DNA of 21,043 nt from CAYSWS01 sp965603395. Lineage in GTDB: Bacteria > Patescibacteriota > WWE3 > UBA101185 > UBA10185. The notes beneath the pieces were generated by a model. It did not search any database and was not told where the DNA came from. It saw only the letters and a program-made list of their open reading frames with translations. The translations under genes and the position numbers were made by a program. The DNA lies in NCBI GenBank assembly GCA_965603395.1, contig CBFDCV010000012.1, positions 1-21,043 on the forward strand, written 5' to 3'. This document shows positions 4,931 to 11,815 of the stretch, one piece after another; position 1 is the first letter of the stretch, and every line of letters starts with the position of its first letter.

Positions 4931-6311
4931 CGTCTACTTCTCCCACAAACATAAACTTATCTTCTGAAACACTGTCAAACTCACCTTCCATGATCCTCCT
5001 TACCCCTTCCACTGCCTTTTCTCTGGACACATAAACACCTTCCAGACCGGTTTGTCCTGCCACCACTGTAAAGTTTTGTGTCATAAAGTTTCTGAGCTTA
5101 TTGGCTCTTTGATAAAAAATTCTATCTTCCTCCGACAGCTCCGCCTCTCCCACAAGTGAAACGATTCTTTCCAACTGGTCAGATTTTTTAAGAAGAGCCT
5201 GCGCATCTAACACAGTGTTGTAATGCTCTTCGGATACTGTTTCCGGGTTAATAGCACTTGAACCGGAGGCTAAGATATCAATAGCCGGATATCTTCCCTG
5301 CATATAAACTTCTCTGGATAAAACAACTGAGGAATCTAAAAATTTGAACACAGTCTGTACAGCTTGGTCTAAAAGGTCATCGGCCGGGACATAGACGGCT
5401 TCTACTGCTGTAATAGCACCCTCTTTCTTAGATACTAACCTTTCATGTATGGCACCCATCTCAGAAGATAAAGTAGCCTGATAACCATCTTCGGAAGGAA
5501 TAGTGTCCATTAGTAACGACAGCTCATTACCAGCTTGAGCATATCGATAAATATTGTCCATAAACATCAGCACATCCTTGCCTTGGTCTCTGAAGTGCTC
5601 AGCAATGGTGGCTCCTCCGGCACCGGTTAAAAACCTCACTGAAGGATTCTCACCCATAGCACCATAGATAAGAGCAACACCATCCAATACCCCATTTCTT
5701 TCCAGATCCAAAAACAGCTCATGACCTTCTCTAGTACGCTCACCTATACCGGCAAATACTGAAACGTTTTTCTCAGTCTCCTTGCCTACAATGTTATGCA
5801 TAATTTCTGTAAGTAACACGGTCTTACCCACACCTGAACCACCAAATAACCCGGCTTTTCCACCTTTTAATATAGGGCAGAAAAGATCAACCACTTTAAT
5901 ACCTGTTTCTAGTATCTCCAGTGATTCAGGAATCTGAGTGTAATTCGGCGTATCTTGATAAATGGGTTGAAACGGACCGCCCTTTAGTTTTCCCCTACCG
6001 TCAACAGCGCCTCCAAATATATCGATAACTCTACCTAATATAGGCTCGCCTACCGGTATAAACAAGGGTCTTTGCGTATTTACAACCCTAGCTCCCCTAT
6101 AAACCTCTTCCACATTTGTTAAACACAAACAATAAAAATTATTCATTGAAGAAGATCTAAACACATGCATTTTAACAACGTCATTGTCTTCTAATACCAG
6201 TACGTCGTGAATCTCAGGTTTGTTTTCTCCCATAAACTCAACTTCGGCCACAAAGCCCTTTACTCCAATGACTCTGCCTGTAGTTATTTTAGCTATAGCT
6301 TCTTCATTCAT
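4908..6311 (-). CDS. atpD: F1-ATPase beta-like catalytic subunit
   Basis: 467 residues, normal length for beta. Catalytic features are kept: Walker A GGSGVGKT (157-164), the general-base Glu191 in GERTREG, Walker B LMFMD with Asp252, and an AELSEED loop (390-396) matching the DELSEED torque lever that pushes gamma. It is therefore expected to hydrolyse ATP. Differences from textbook beta include VPADDLLDQA (307-317), where beta usually has VPADDLTDPA, and SGSSAINPE (349-357), where YPAIDPL is usually followed by a Ser/Thr-Ser-Arg. It is adjacent to gamma (0 nt between stop and start) and overlaps epsilon. The low similarity to ordinary beta suggests a specialised F1-like paralogue rather than a housekeeping ATP synthase. 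Confidence 0.93.
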   Translation of the reverse strand: MNEEAIAKITTGRVIGVKGFVAEVEFMGENKPEIHDVLVLEDNDVVKMHVFRSSSMNNFYCLCLTNVEEVYRGARVVNTQRPLFIPVGEPILGRVIDIFGGAVDGRGKLKGGPFQPIYQDTPNYTQIPESLEILETGIKVVDLFCPILKGGKAGLFGGSGVGKTVLLTEIMHNIVGKETEKNVSVFAGIGERTREGHELFLDLERNGVLDGVALIYGAMGENPSVRFLTGAGGATIAEHFRDQGKDVLMFMDNIYRYAQAGNELSLLMDTIPSEDGYQATLSSEMGAIHERLVSKKEGAITAVEAVYVPADDLLDQAVQTVFKFLDSSVVLSREVYMQGRYPAIDILASGSSAINPETVSEEHYNTVLDAQALLKKSDQLERIVSLVGEAELSEEDRIFYQRANKLRNFMTQNFTVVAGQTGLEGVYVSREKAVEGVRRIMEGEFDSVSEDKFMFVGEVDDVRKKGA

Positions 6312-7202
6312 TTATTTTAAGTTCAAAGCAAATACACTTGATATCAAGGTTATTTGCTTTCGGTTGAAATTTCTATGCTTTAGTTTTTTCAAGCTAAAGT
6401 TTGTACTTTTAATTTTGCCATTAATGTTGTCTACGGCCACATCCAAGGTCACCATCCTTGAAGCAAACTTACTCAAACTAGACTCGTTCATTGCCTGCTC
6501 GAATATGACTGACAAAGTTTGGGTCTCAAAGAAAGCTGCTACATCCTCAATGGATGGTTCGAAAAAACCAAACTTTTGCTCCTCTTCCTCTTGTTTCATT
6601 TCTTCGGTTTCCTCGAATCCGGCAAACTTTGAGATATCCCCGGTTACATTCGTTACTACAACCTCCTGATTGAGTATGGACTTAAAGTAGCCGTGGTAAA
6701 CAAAAATATTCCTGTACTGCAAAATGTAATCTAGAATACGTTTCATGTTGTCATCGTCCATACCTGAATCTGAAAAATCAAAGTACTGAAAGGCTCTACC
6801 GGGGAGCAATGCTTCCACCACTCGCTTGCCTACTTTTCCTATCACTACAATGTCCGCCTTGTCTGACTTTACGTCACTGACATACTTATTAATTGTCTTG
6901 TGTATAACCTCTCCATAAAGACCCATGTTGGAGGACATCAGGATTCTCACATCCTTATTGTTCGTCTTTAAAAAGTGTCTTTTTCCTTTTTTCAGGTTGC
7001 CTAGCTTTATTAAAAAAGTATCGTAAGCCATTTCCACAAACTTAAACACATCGCTTAAACCTCTTAGAAACTCTCTTTCCATAAGAACCGATTTTTTAAC
7101 TTTTCTCATTCTTATGGCTGCAATTTCCTCATAAGTTTCCATCAGATCATGAAAATCGTGCAAAAATAATAGATCTTCTTGTGTTTCTTTTATAGTTTTC
7201 AT
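6312..7202 (-). CDS. atpG: F1-ATPase gamma-like rotor subunit
   Basis: 296 residues, about the usual gamma length (near 285). The N-terminal helix is divergent (KTIKETQEDLLFLHDFHDLM); the middle has RILMSSNMGLYGEVIHKTIN, matching the TSDRGLCGGLN region of gamma. The C-terminal helix, starting at FFEPSIEDVAAFFETQTLSV and containing ASRMVTLDVAVDNI, matches the most conserved part of gamma that turns inside the alpha3beta3 ring. An acidic insertion rich in Glu (about residues 198-209) precedes it. ATG 7202 overlaps the alpha-like stop (ATGA). It is recognised mainly by the C-terminal helix and by position between alpha and beta. Confidence 0.85.
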   Translation of the reverse strand: MKTIKETQEDLLFLHDFHDLMETYEEIAAIRMRKVKKSVLMEREFLRGLSDVFKFVEMAYDTFLIKLGNLKKGKRHFLKTNNKDVRILMSSNMGLYGEVIHKTINKYVSDVKSDKADIVVIGKVGKRVVEALLPGRAFQYFDFSDSGMDDDNMKRILDYILQYRNIFVYHGYFKSILNQEVVVTNVTGDISKFAGFEETEEMKQEEEEQKFGFFEPSIEDVAAFFETQTLSVIFEQAMNESSLSKFASRMVTLDVAVDNINGKIKSTNFSLKKLKHRNFNRKQITLISSVFALNLK

Positions 7203-8674
7203 TTCTCTATTGCACTTACTAAACTTTTTGCTTTGGAGCCTATCTCCCCAAGTAACTTATTGAATTCGGTGGAGGATTCTATAATACTGTCCACTTGGTT
7301 TTTAAAGCCTTCGTCCGATTGATACAGTTCCTCCATTCTTTGTATTAGATTTCTCAGCTGTTCTTTACTGTAATTATTAAAAGTCCCCACCCAAATGAGG
7401 GCATAAAAGATTATCTGTACGTGAAGTGATAAAGTAACGCCCATGGCCTGGGTAAAGAAATTGTTGATCCTATCACCCATAGCCAAGGTAGCTCTTATAC
7501 CTTCATTTAGCTCACCGCCAAAATGAGAGAACTTCTTTGTCTTTTCCAATAAGGTTAGGAAGGTTGTGAGCTCGCGGTTTACGCCCCATCTAAGCTTGTT
7601 CTGAGTTTGCCTTCCTACCCTTGTAACTGAAAGGAAAGTGTTAACGGAGGGCCTTCTACCTTCTTCAAAAATGTCTGTATCAAAAAAGATATGGCCATCC
7701 GTGATACTCATCAGGTTAGTTTGTATATAACCGGAAATATCCCCGCTTACTGTTTCAGCCACACCTAAACAAGTAATGGATCTTGGCTTATCAGGGAATT
7801 TGAAGTTACCCGCTCTTTCAAATAGTCTTGCGTGTGTATAAAAAATGTCCCCCGGATATGACTCCCTACCCGGGAATTTCTTGTTTAATAGGGATATCTC
7901 TCTAAAATACTTAGCATGCGTGGTCATATCATCAAGTACTACCAGCACATCCCTACCATTGTCTCTGTAATACTCAGCCAATGTCATGGCTGAGTACGGA
8001 TTGATGTAGATTAGTCCCAAAGGATCGGAAGCAAAGGAAAACACACCGATGAAGTTCTTACCTATGCCCTTATCTTTTACAAAAGATTCAACTACCTTAG
8101 CCTCCATTTTCTTTTTGCCTATGCCTGCGTATATGCACAAAGTACCTTCTCTGGCTTGAGTTAATATAGTTTGCAGTAGAAAAGCTGTTTTACCTACCTT
8201 TCTATCACCTAACACCATCTCTCTTTGACCCTTGCCTAAAGGAACCATCAAATCCACCACACTCACCCCGGTCAATAAGGGCTCCAAAACCCTTTCTCTG
8301 GTATCAATTTTTGAGGGTAAAGCATCGATGAATCTACTCTCCTTTATGTCCTTAATTTCTATGCTATCATCAAAAGGTTTACCGGTAGAATCAATGAAAT
8401 TACCAATGTAAGAATCGCTGATAGGTAGATGAAATGGTTTTTGAGTCCTCACAACTCTGGTACCAATGGGTAAGGACTTCTCTGAAAATAACACCACTTC
8501 TGCATATTCTTCGGAAAGGCTGAGTACCATACCAAGCTCTCCGCCCTCAAACAATACAATCTCTGACATCCTCACTGAAGGCAAACCTTTAATATAAATA
8601 ACAGGGTAGGCCGTTAGACCCACATAGCCTATTTCCTTTGTTTGTTCTAACAATTGTTCGAATCTGTTTTCCAT
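7199..8674 (-). CDS. atpA: F1-ATPase alpha-like subunit
   Basis: 491 residues, close to normal alpha. Visible motifs: P-loop GDRKVGKT (156-163; alpha usually GDRQTGKT), Walker B-like LVVLDD (244-249), FPGRESYPGDIFYTHARLFE, SITDGHIFFDT, and the arginine finger region SVTRVG with Arg352, which would complete the beta catalytic site. GETQ-type residues are altered (CLGVAETVSGDISGYIQTN). The N-terminal 20 residues, which in alpha bind the delta/OSCP subunit, are present. It begins 3 nt after the delta-like stop and overlaps gamma at its end. The retained P-loop and Arg finger support an active alpha3beta3 hexamer. Confidence 0.93.
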   Translation of the reverse strand: MENRFEQLLEQTKEIGYVGLTAYPVIYIKGLPSVRMSEIVLFEGGELGMVLSLSEEYAEVVLFSEKSLPIGTRVVRTQKPFHLPISDSYIGNFIDSTGKPFDDSIEIKDIKESRFIDALPSKIDTRERVLEPLLTGVSVVDLMVPLGKGQREMVLGDRKVGKTAFLLQTILTQAREGTLCIYAGIGKKKMEAKVVESFVKDKGIGKNFIGVFSFASDPLGLIYINPYSAMTLAEYYRDNGRDVLVVLDDMTTHAKYFREISLLNKKFPGRESYPGDIFYTHARLFERAGNFKFPDKPRSITCLGVAETVSGDISGYIQTNLMSITDGHIFFDTDIFEEGRRPSVNTFLSVTRVGRQTQNKLRWGVNRELTTFLTLLEKTKKFSHFGGELNEGIRATLAMGDRINNFFTQAMGVTLSLHVQIIFYALIWVGTFNNYSKEQLRNLIQRMEELYQSDEGFKNQVDSIIESSTEFNKLLGEIGSKAKSLVSAIEK

Positions 8675-8677
8675 AAA

Positions 8678-9181
8678 CTACTTAACCTCAAAATATCTAC
8701 CCATTTCATGAGTAGAAAAATACTCATCCAACAGATTTTCTAATGAATACTCGAAATAGTATCCCTTGTAGATCATCAATACACCGCTTTCCATAAGCCG
8801 ATTCACTGTAAAATCCACCAAAATCTCATCTTTAACATTTTCGGCGCACCAGTCGTACATCCTTTTTACAAACTCTTTATTGGGATGTATCGGAATGACA
8901 AAACTAACCTCATCCAAATCCCTTATGAACTCGATTACATTTCTTAATTTCTGTTCAGCTTCCATGGGATTTGAAGCATCTGCGTCTCTTAGTATGCCTG
9001 TAAATACATTTAGTAAATCCTCATCCATGGAATGCTCCATACTGGTCATTAAGACGTCAGAGTCTGTCTTATATAAATTATCTGACATATCACGCAATAA
9101 TGTGACAACCTTCCTGGAGTAGCGGGAGGTACGGATGGCAGAGCAAAGTGCGTTTTTCTGATTTTCGTCTAGTGTTGTCAT
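8678..9181 (-). CDS. atpH: F1-ATPase delta/OSCP-like stator subunit
   Basis: 167 residues, near the usual delta size (about 180). Overall similarity is low, but the C-terminal part VDFTVNRLMESGVLMIYKGY followed by a YSLENLLDEY segment resembles the conserved delta end, where a Gly-rich beta hairpin is followed by an Asp-x-Ser helix. The N-terminal half is predicted helical, as in delta. In F1Fo it joins the top of alpha3beta3 to the b stalk. Gene position between b-like and alpha-like is the classical one, and ATG 9181 overlaps the b-like stop in ATGA. Without the context I would not have named it with confidence. Confidence 0.7.
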   Translation of the reverse strand: MTTLDENQKNALCSAIRTSRYSRKVVTLLRDMSDNLYKTDSDVLMTSMEHSMDEDLLNVFTGILRDADASNPMEAEQKLRNVIEFIRDLDEVSFVIPIHPNKEFVKRMYDWCAENVKDEILVDFTVNRLMESGVLMIYKGYYFEYSLENLLDEYFSTHEMGRYFEVK

Positions 9182-10308
9182 AGCTCTTTCAAATTAGTAG
9201 TTCTTTTTATACCGTCCAGCGATCTAAGTATTAGCTCCTCATGATCCTTAGCGGTCATAGTCTTGCCCAACACATCCCGCGCTACTTCTTCCATCATACC
9301 TAACGCCATTTCGTCTACCTTGTGAAGTTTTTCTTTTTTGTAATCGTGGAGTTCCTGTTTGATCTGGTCGTACTCATTTTTCACGTCTTGTTTAAGTGTG
9401 TTTTCAGTTTCAATGGTAGCTTTCTTTAAGCTCTCAGCAAAGTTATGGACCACATTCCTGGCCTCTTCATACTCGTGATTAATATCCTCCTTGATCTTGG
9501 TCTCTGTTTCTTCTGTTACCTTCTTAAGGCCGTCAGCTAATCCCCCTACTTCATTTTTCAGATTTTCATACTGGCCCATTAGCTCTGATTTGATGCTGTT
9601 TTCTGTCTCCGTAGTTACTTTTTTAATACTCTCTGATAGACCACTGATCTCAGTTTGCACCAAATCATACTGGCTGCCTAGATTTGATTTCATGGTCTGT
9701 TCTGCTTCGGACGTGATGGTTTTTAATTTCTCAGCTAAATTACCCATCTCACCGGAAACCTGGTCGTACTGGGTTTTCAAACCCTCTCTAATATTGTTCT
9801 CTGTGTCCGAAGTGACCTGCTTCATACTTCCTGCAAAGGTTCTAACCTCAGATGTAAGTTGTTGTTTCAAAGCATCAGAGATGTCAACAAAGCTCTTTAG
9901 GGACTCCTCTTTTTCCTGACTTAGCACTGACTTGTAAGAACCCATCAACTCCTGGGCTAACACATCAAAGGCCTGCATTTGTTTCTGAGCTAGCTGCTTC
10001 ATTTTCTCTTCGAACATTTCTTTGGTGCCTGACTGTACTTCTTCGGTATCGTGCAGGATACTTTTAGCTTCAATATGCGCCTCTTGCAATAAACCTAACG
10101 CCTTGCTTCTGGCATCGTCTACGATCTTAACAGCTTCCTCCATAGCTGCATCTCTGGGATCCACCGTCCTGCCGGGTTTTTTCTCATGGTGTCTTTTATG
10201 AAGCCAGTAATAAATTGAGTATGCAAACCCTAATATAAAAGCGAAAAAAGAGATGATGAATATGAGAATCAAAACGTAATATACATTTAATTGAGGCAGT
10301 GCGGGCAT
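9178..10308 (-). CDS. atpF: Greatly elongated F-type b-like peripheral stalk subunit
   Basis: 376 residues, against about 155-170 for ordinary b. One N-terminal membrane helix (about 9-36) is followed by basic residues and then a continuous predicted helix to the end. The first part (AMEEAVKIVDDARSKALGLL) and last part (EEVARDVLGKTMTAKDHEEL) look like the b dimer and delta-binding ends. Between them are five clear 33-residue repeats starting at residues 165, 198, 231, 264 and 297 (key pattern [VIA]T-x-x-[TA]-E, then YD/YE 16-17 residues later), plus a weaker one at 132. Thirty-three is three hendecads, the periodicity of right-handed coiled coils such as b. The likely role is a stator or tether, much longer than needed to reach F1. 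It starts 9 nt after the c-like stop. Confidence 0.85.
   Translation of the reverse strand: MPALPQLNVYYVLILIFIISFFAFILGFAYSIYYWLHKRHHEKKPGRTVDPRDAAMEEAVKIVDDARSKALGLLQEAHIEAKSILHDTEEVQSGTKEMFEEKMKQLAQKQMQAFDVLAQELMGSYKSVLSQEKEESLKSFVDISDALKQQLTSEVRTFAGSMKQVTSDTENNIREGLKTQYDQVSGEMGNLAEKLKTITSEAEQTMKSNLGSQYDLVQTEISGLSESIKKVTTETENSIKSELMGQYENLKNEVGGLADGLKKVTEETETKIKEDINHEYEEARNVVHNFAESLKKATIETENTLKQDVKNEYDQIKQELHDYKKEKLHKVDEMALGMMEEVARDVLGKTMTAKDHEELILRSLDGIKRTTNLKEL
9322..9915 (-). repeat. 99-bp tandem repeats in the b-like gene
   Basis: Six in-frame units of exactly 99 bp: five clear (residues 165-329) and one weak (132-164). Unit starts on the minus strand are 9816, 9717, 9618, 9519 and 9420. 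Units are diverged at the DNA level but conserve hydrophobic spacing, so they are old duplications kept by selection on the coiled-coil register. Confidence 0.85.
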
Positions 10309-10317
10309 ATATTTACT

Positions 10318-11085
10318 TTACAGCACCAAAATTAAATAGGCAATTGCCAGTCCACTGGCAATTATGATGAAGGTCAGTATAAAATTAAATATTATGACAC
10401 TCTTAATAGACGAGCCGGCAAGAGGGTTTCTGCCTAGGGCTTCAACTCCCCTGCTGGTTAATCTACTAAAGGACAGAAAGGCAATGGCAAAGGTTATAGC
10501 TGTTACGATCAAAGCCATGATGTATCTTAAAGACGCTAACGGTGTTAAAAAGGCTGAGGACAGACCATCACTTATGACTGTTAGTAGGTTTTCTGTTAAA
10601 GATTCTTGCTTTAGGTGTGATTTAATATCAACATAGGCAGCCACAAAACCTATGCTATTAGGATCAGTGTTTACGTAATCATCTAAGGAAATGCCCAATA
10701 CTCTACCGCTTTTATCTGCTTTTTGTGCTACTCCCGGTATTTCTGATGAAGTCAGGTAATCTCCCTGTTTAATTTCTCCATTTTTAGTAGAAACCCGCAC
10801 GTCCATTTCCCCTTTTGATCCCACCAAAGCATATGATTCCAGGTTTCTGTCCTCTAAGTAAAGGGAGGGGTCTCCGGACACAATACCGAACATACTTGTG
10901 TCGTAAGCTTCTATGCTAAGAATGTACTCCCCATCTACATAGCTTATTATGGAGCCTTCTTCTACGCTAGGGTCTAGTATTGGTACTGATATGGCAAAAT
11001 CGTAGGTACTTGCTACTACAATTCGTATTGTAAATAGAAATGTTAGAAAGTAAATTATATTTTTTAGGGACAGATGCTTTTTCAT
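10318..11085 (-). CDS. F-type c-like membrane subunit with exported N-terminal domain and no ion-binding carboxylate
   Basis: 255 residues, against about 75-90 for ordinary c. A signal peptide-like start (1-26, ending VVAS) precedes an outer domain (27-160) of beta character containing IKQGDYLTSSEIPGVAQ and SGRVLGISLDD, a pattern like that found in NVGIGT-type fibre proteins. Two membrane helices follow: about 187-207 and 229-254, joined by a loop EALGRNP (215-221) that matches the polar RNP/RQP loop of c, which faces F1. Gapless alignment from RNP with a generic c sequence puts LTF (237-239) where c has LTE: the H+/Na+-binding Glu is Phe239, and neither helix has any Asp or Glu. It heads the operon, as c commonly precedes b. 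TGGTATAAT lies 8 nt before the ATG. Confidence 0.8.
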   Translation of the reverse strand: MKKHLSLKNIIYFLTFLFTIRIVVASTYDFAISVPILDPSVEEGSIISYVDGEYILSIEAYDTSMFGIVSGDPSLYLEDRNLESYALVGSKGEMDVRVSTKNGEIKQGDYLTSSEIPGVAQKADKSGRVLGISLDDYVNTDPNSIGFVAAYVDIKSHLKQESLTENLLTVISDGLSSAFLTPLASLRYIMALIVTAITFAIAFLSFSRLTSRGVEALGRNPLAGSSIKSVIIFNFILTFIIIASGLAIAYLILVL

Positions 11086-11093
11086 TCCTTTTG

Positions 11094-11102
11094 ATTATAC
11101 CA
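11094..11102 (-). promoter_or_regulatory. Extended -10 promoter of the F1-like operon
   Basis: Minus strand TGGTATAAT, then 8 nt (CAAAAGGA), then ATG 11085. A second TATAAT lies 3 nt upstream in tandem. The AAGGA before the ATG could act as a Shine-Dalgarno only if transcription starts at the upstream copy. Confidence 0.55.
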
Positions 11103-11703
11103 ATTATAGTATGCGATATATCAATACTTTTTTTCTATATTAATTCTTTCTTCATCGCACCATTATCATTTACTCATATTTAATCTTTCCTATAATACTA
11201 AATTATTTTATATCCTACATATGGCTCTCGTATATTTTCATATGTATGACAATATCTCCTAATTAAAATGCCTTTTACGACGTATCGCATGTCTTTTTTT
11301 GTCCTATTGCAATGAATTCTTTACTTTTTCTCATCGTGTGGGGGTTTAGCAAGGTTTACAAAATGTATGTCATTTATACTTGTCTACATTGTCATATATA
11401 GACTTTGAGCTCCTTAACTCTTTCATGTGTAGTTTAAAGCTTACCCACAACTCTCCACCAGTCTAATTCCTAATTTCATATATTTACCATGACACTTTAT
11501 AGCAAAATGTTGCAATTCTAATTGCAGCAGCCTATGTTCTAACTTAGTGACTTACTTTTTTTATGATTATTGTTCCACTTTTTAATTGATCATTTTTACA
11601 TTCCAAAAAACACCAAGTTTTCTATGTATATAGGTTATGCCACCATATGTCAGGCATTCTGTACCCAAAGTTTAAAATAACGCCGTTATCCTAGGAAAAA
11701 GTC

Positions 11704-11732
11704 TTGACAAGTAATACTATGTTAGGTACGCT
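11704..11732 (+). promoter_or_regulatory. Predicted promoter of the giant surface-protein gene
   Basis: A perfect -35 TTGACA (11704-11709), 17-nt spacer, and TACGCT (11727-11732), which keeps the key first, second and last bases of the -10 box. The predicted leader is about 77 nt, unlike the leaderless operon heads nearby. No good Shine-Dalgarno precedes the ATG at 11816. Confidence 0.4.
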
Positions 11733-11815
11733 TTTAATAACCCTACTTTTTATTGAAAGACAAAGAAAAGGTAAGGTACAAATTTGCTCATTCCAGATAG
11801 CCTAAAAAAAGACAC

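Larger units (their letters stand above)
11086..11815. other. Divergent intergenic region, about 730 bp
   Basis: No convincing coding frame, tRNA, rRNA or CRISPR is visible. The plus strand is T/A/C-rich and visibly poor in G from about 11100 to 11650. It holds the promoter of the F1-like operon at its left end and a predicted promoter for the giant gene at 11704-11732. A perfect 6-bp hairpin (TGCAAT/ATTGCA, 11511-11526) is the only clear inverted repeat noticed. It is very long for so compact a genome, so regulatory sites or an untranslated RNA are possible. Confidence 0.6.

Noticed and set aside
4911..4932. A7 run at the beta/epsilon overlap as a programmed frameshift
   Set aside because: A -1 slip on this run does not lead into the epsilon frame, and epsilon has its own ATG and Shine-Dalgarno.
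4908..11085. Reading the cluster as a V/A-type ATPase or N-ATPase
   Set aside because: Gene order, separate delta- and epsilon-like subunits and F-type P-loops (GDRKVGKT, GGSGVGKT) point to F-type ancestry; V/A-type D, F, E and I subunits and the N-ATPase extra genes are not seen.
11086..11815. tRNA, SRP RNA, tmRNA or CRISPR in the intergenic region
   Set aside because: No T-loop (GGTTCGAATCC-like), no SRP tetraloop signature, no tRNA-like ends and no spaced direct repeats were found.
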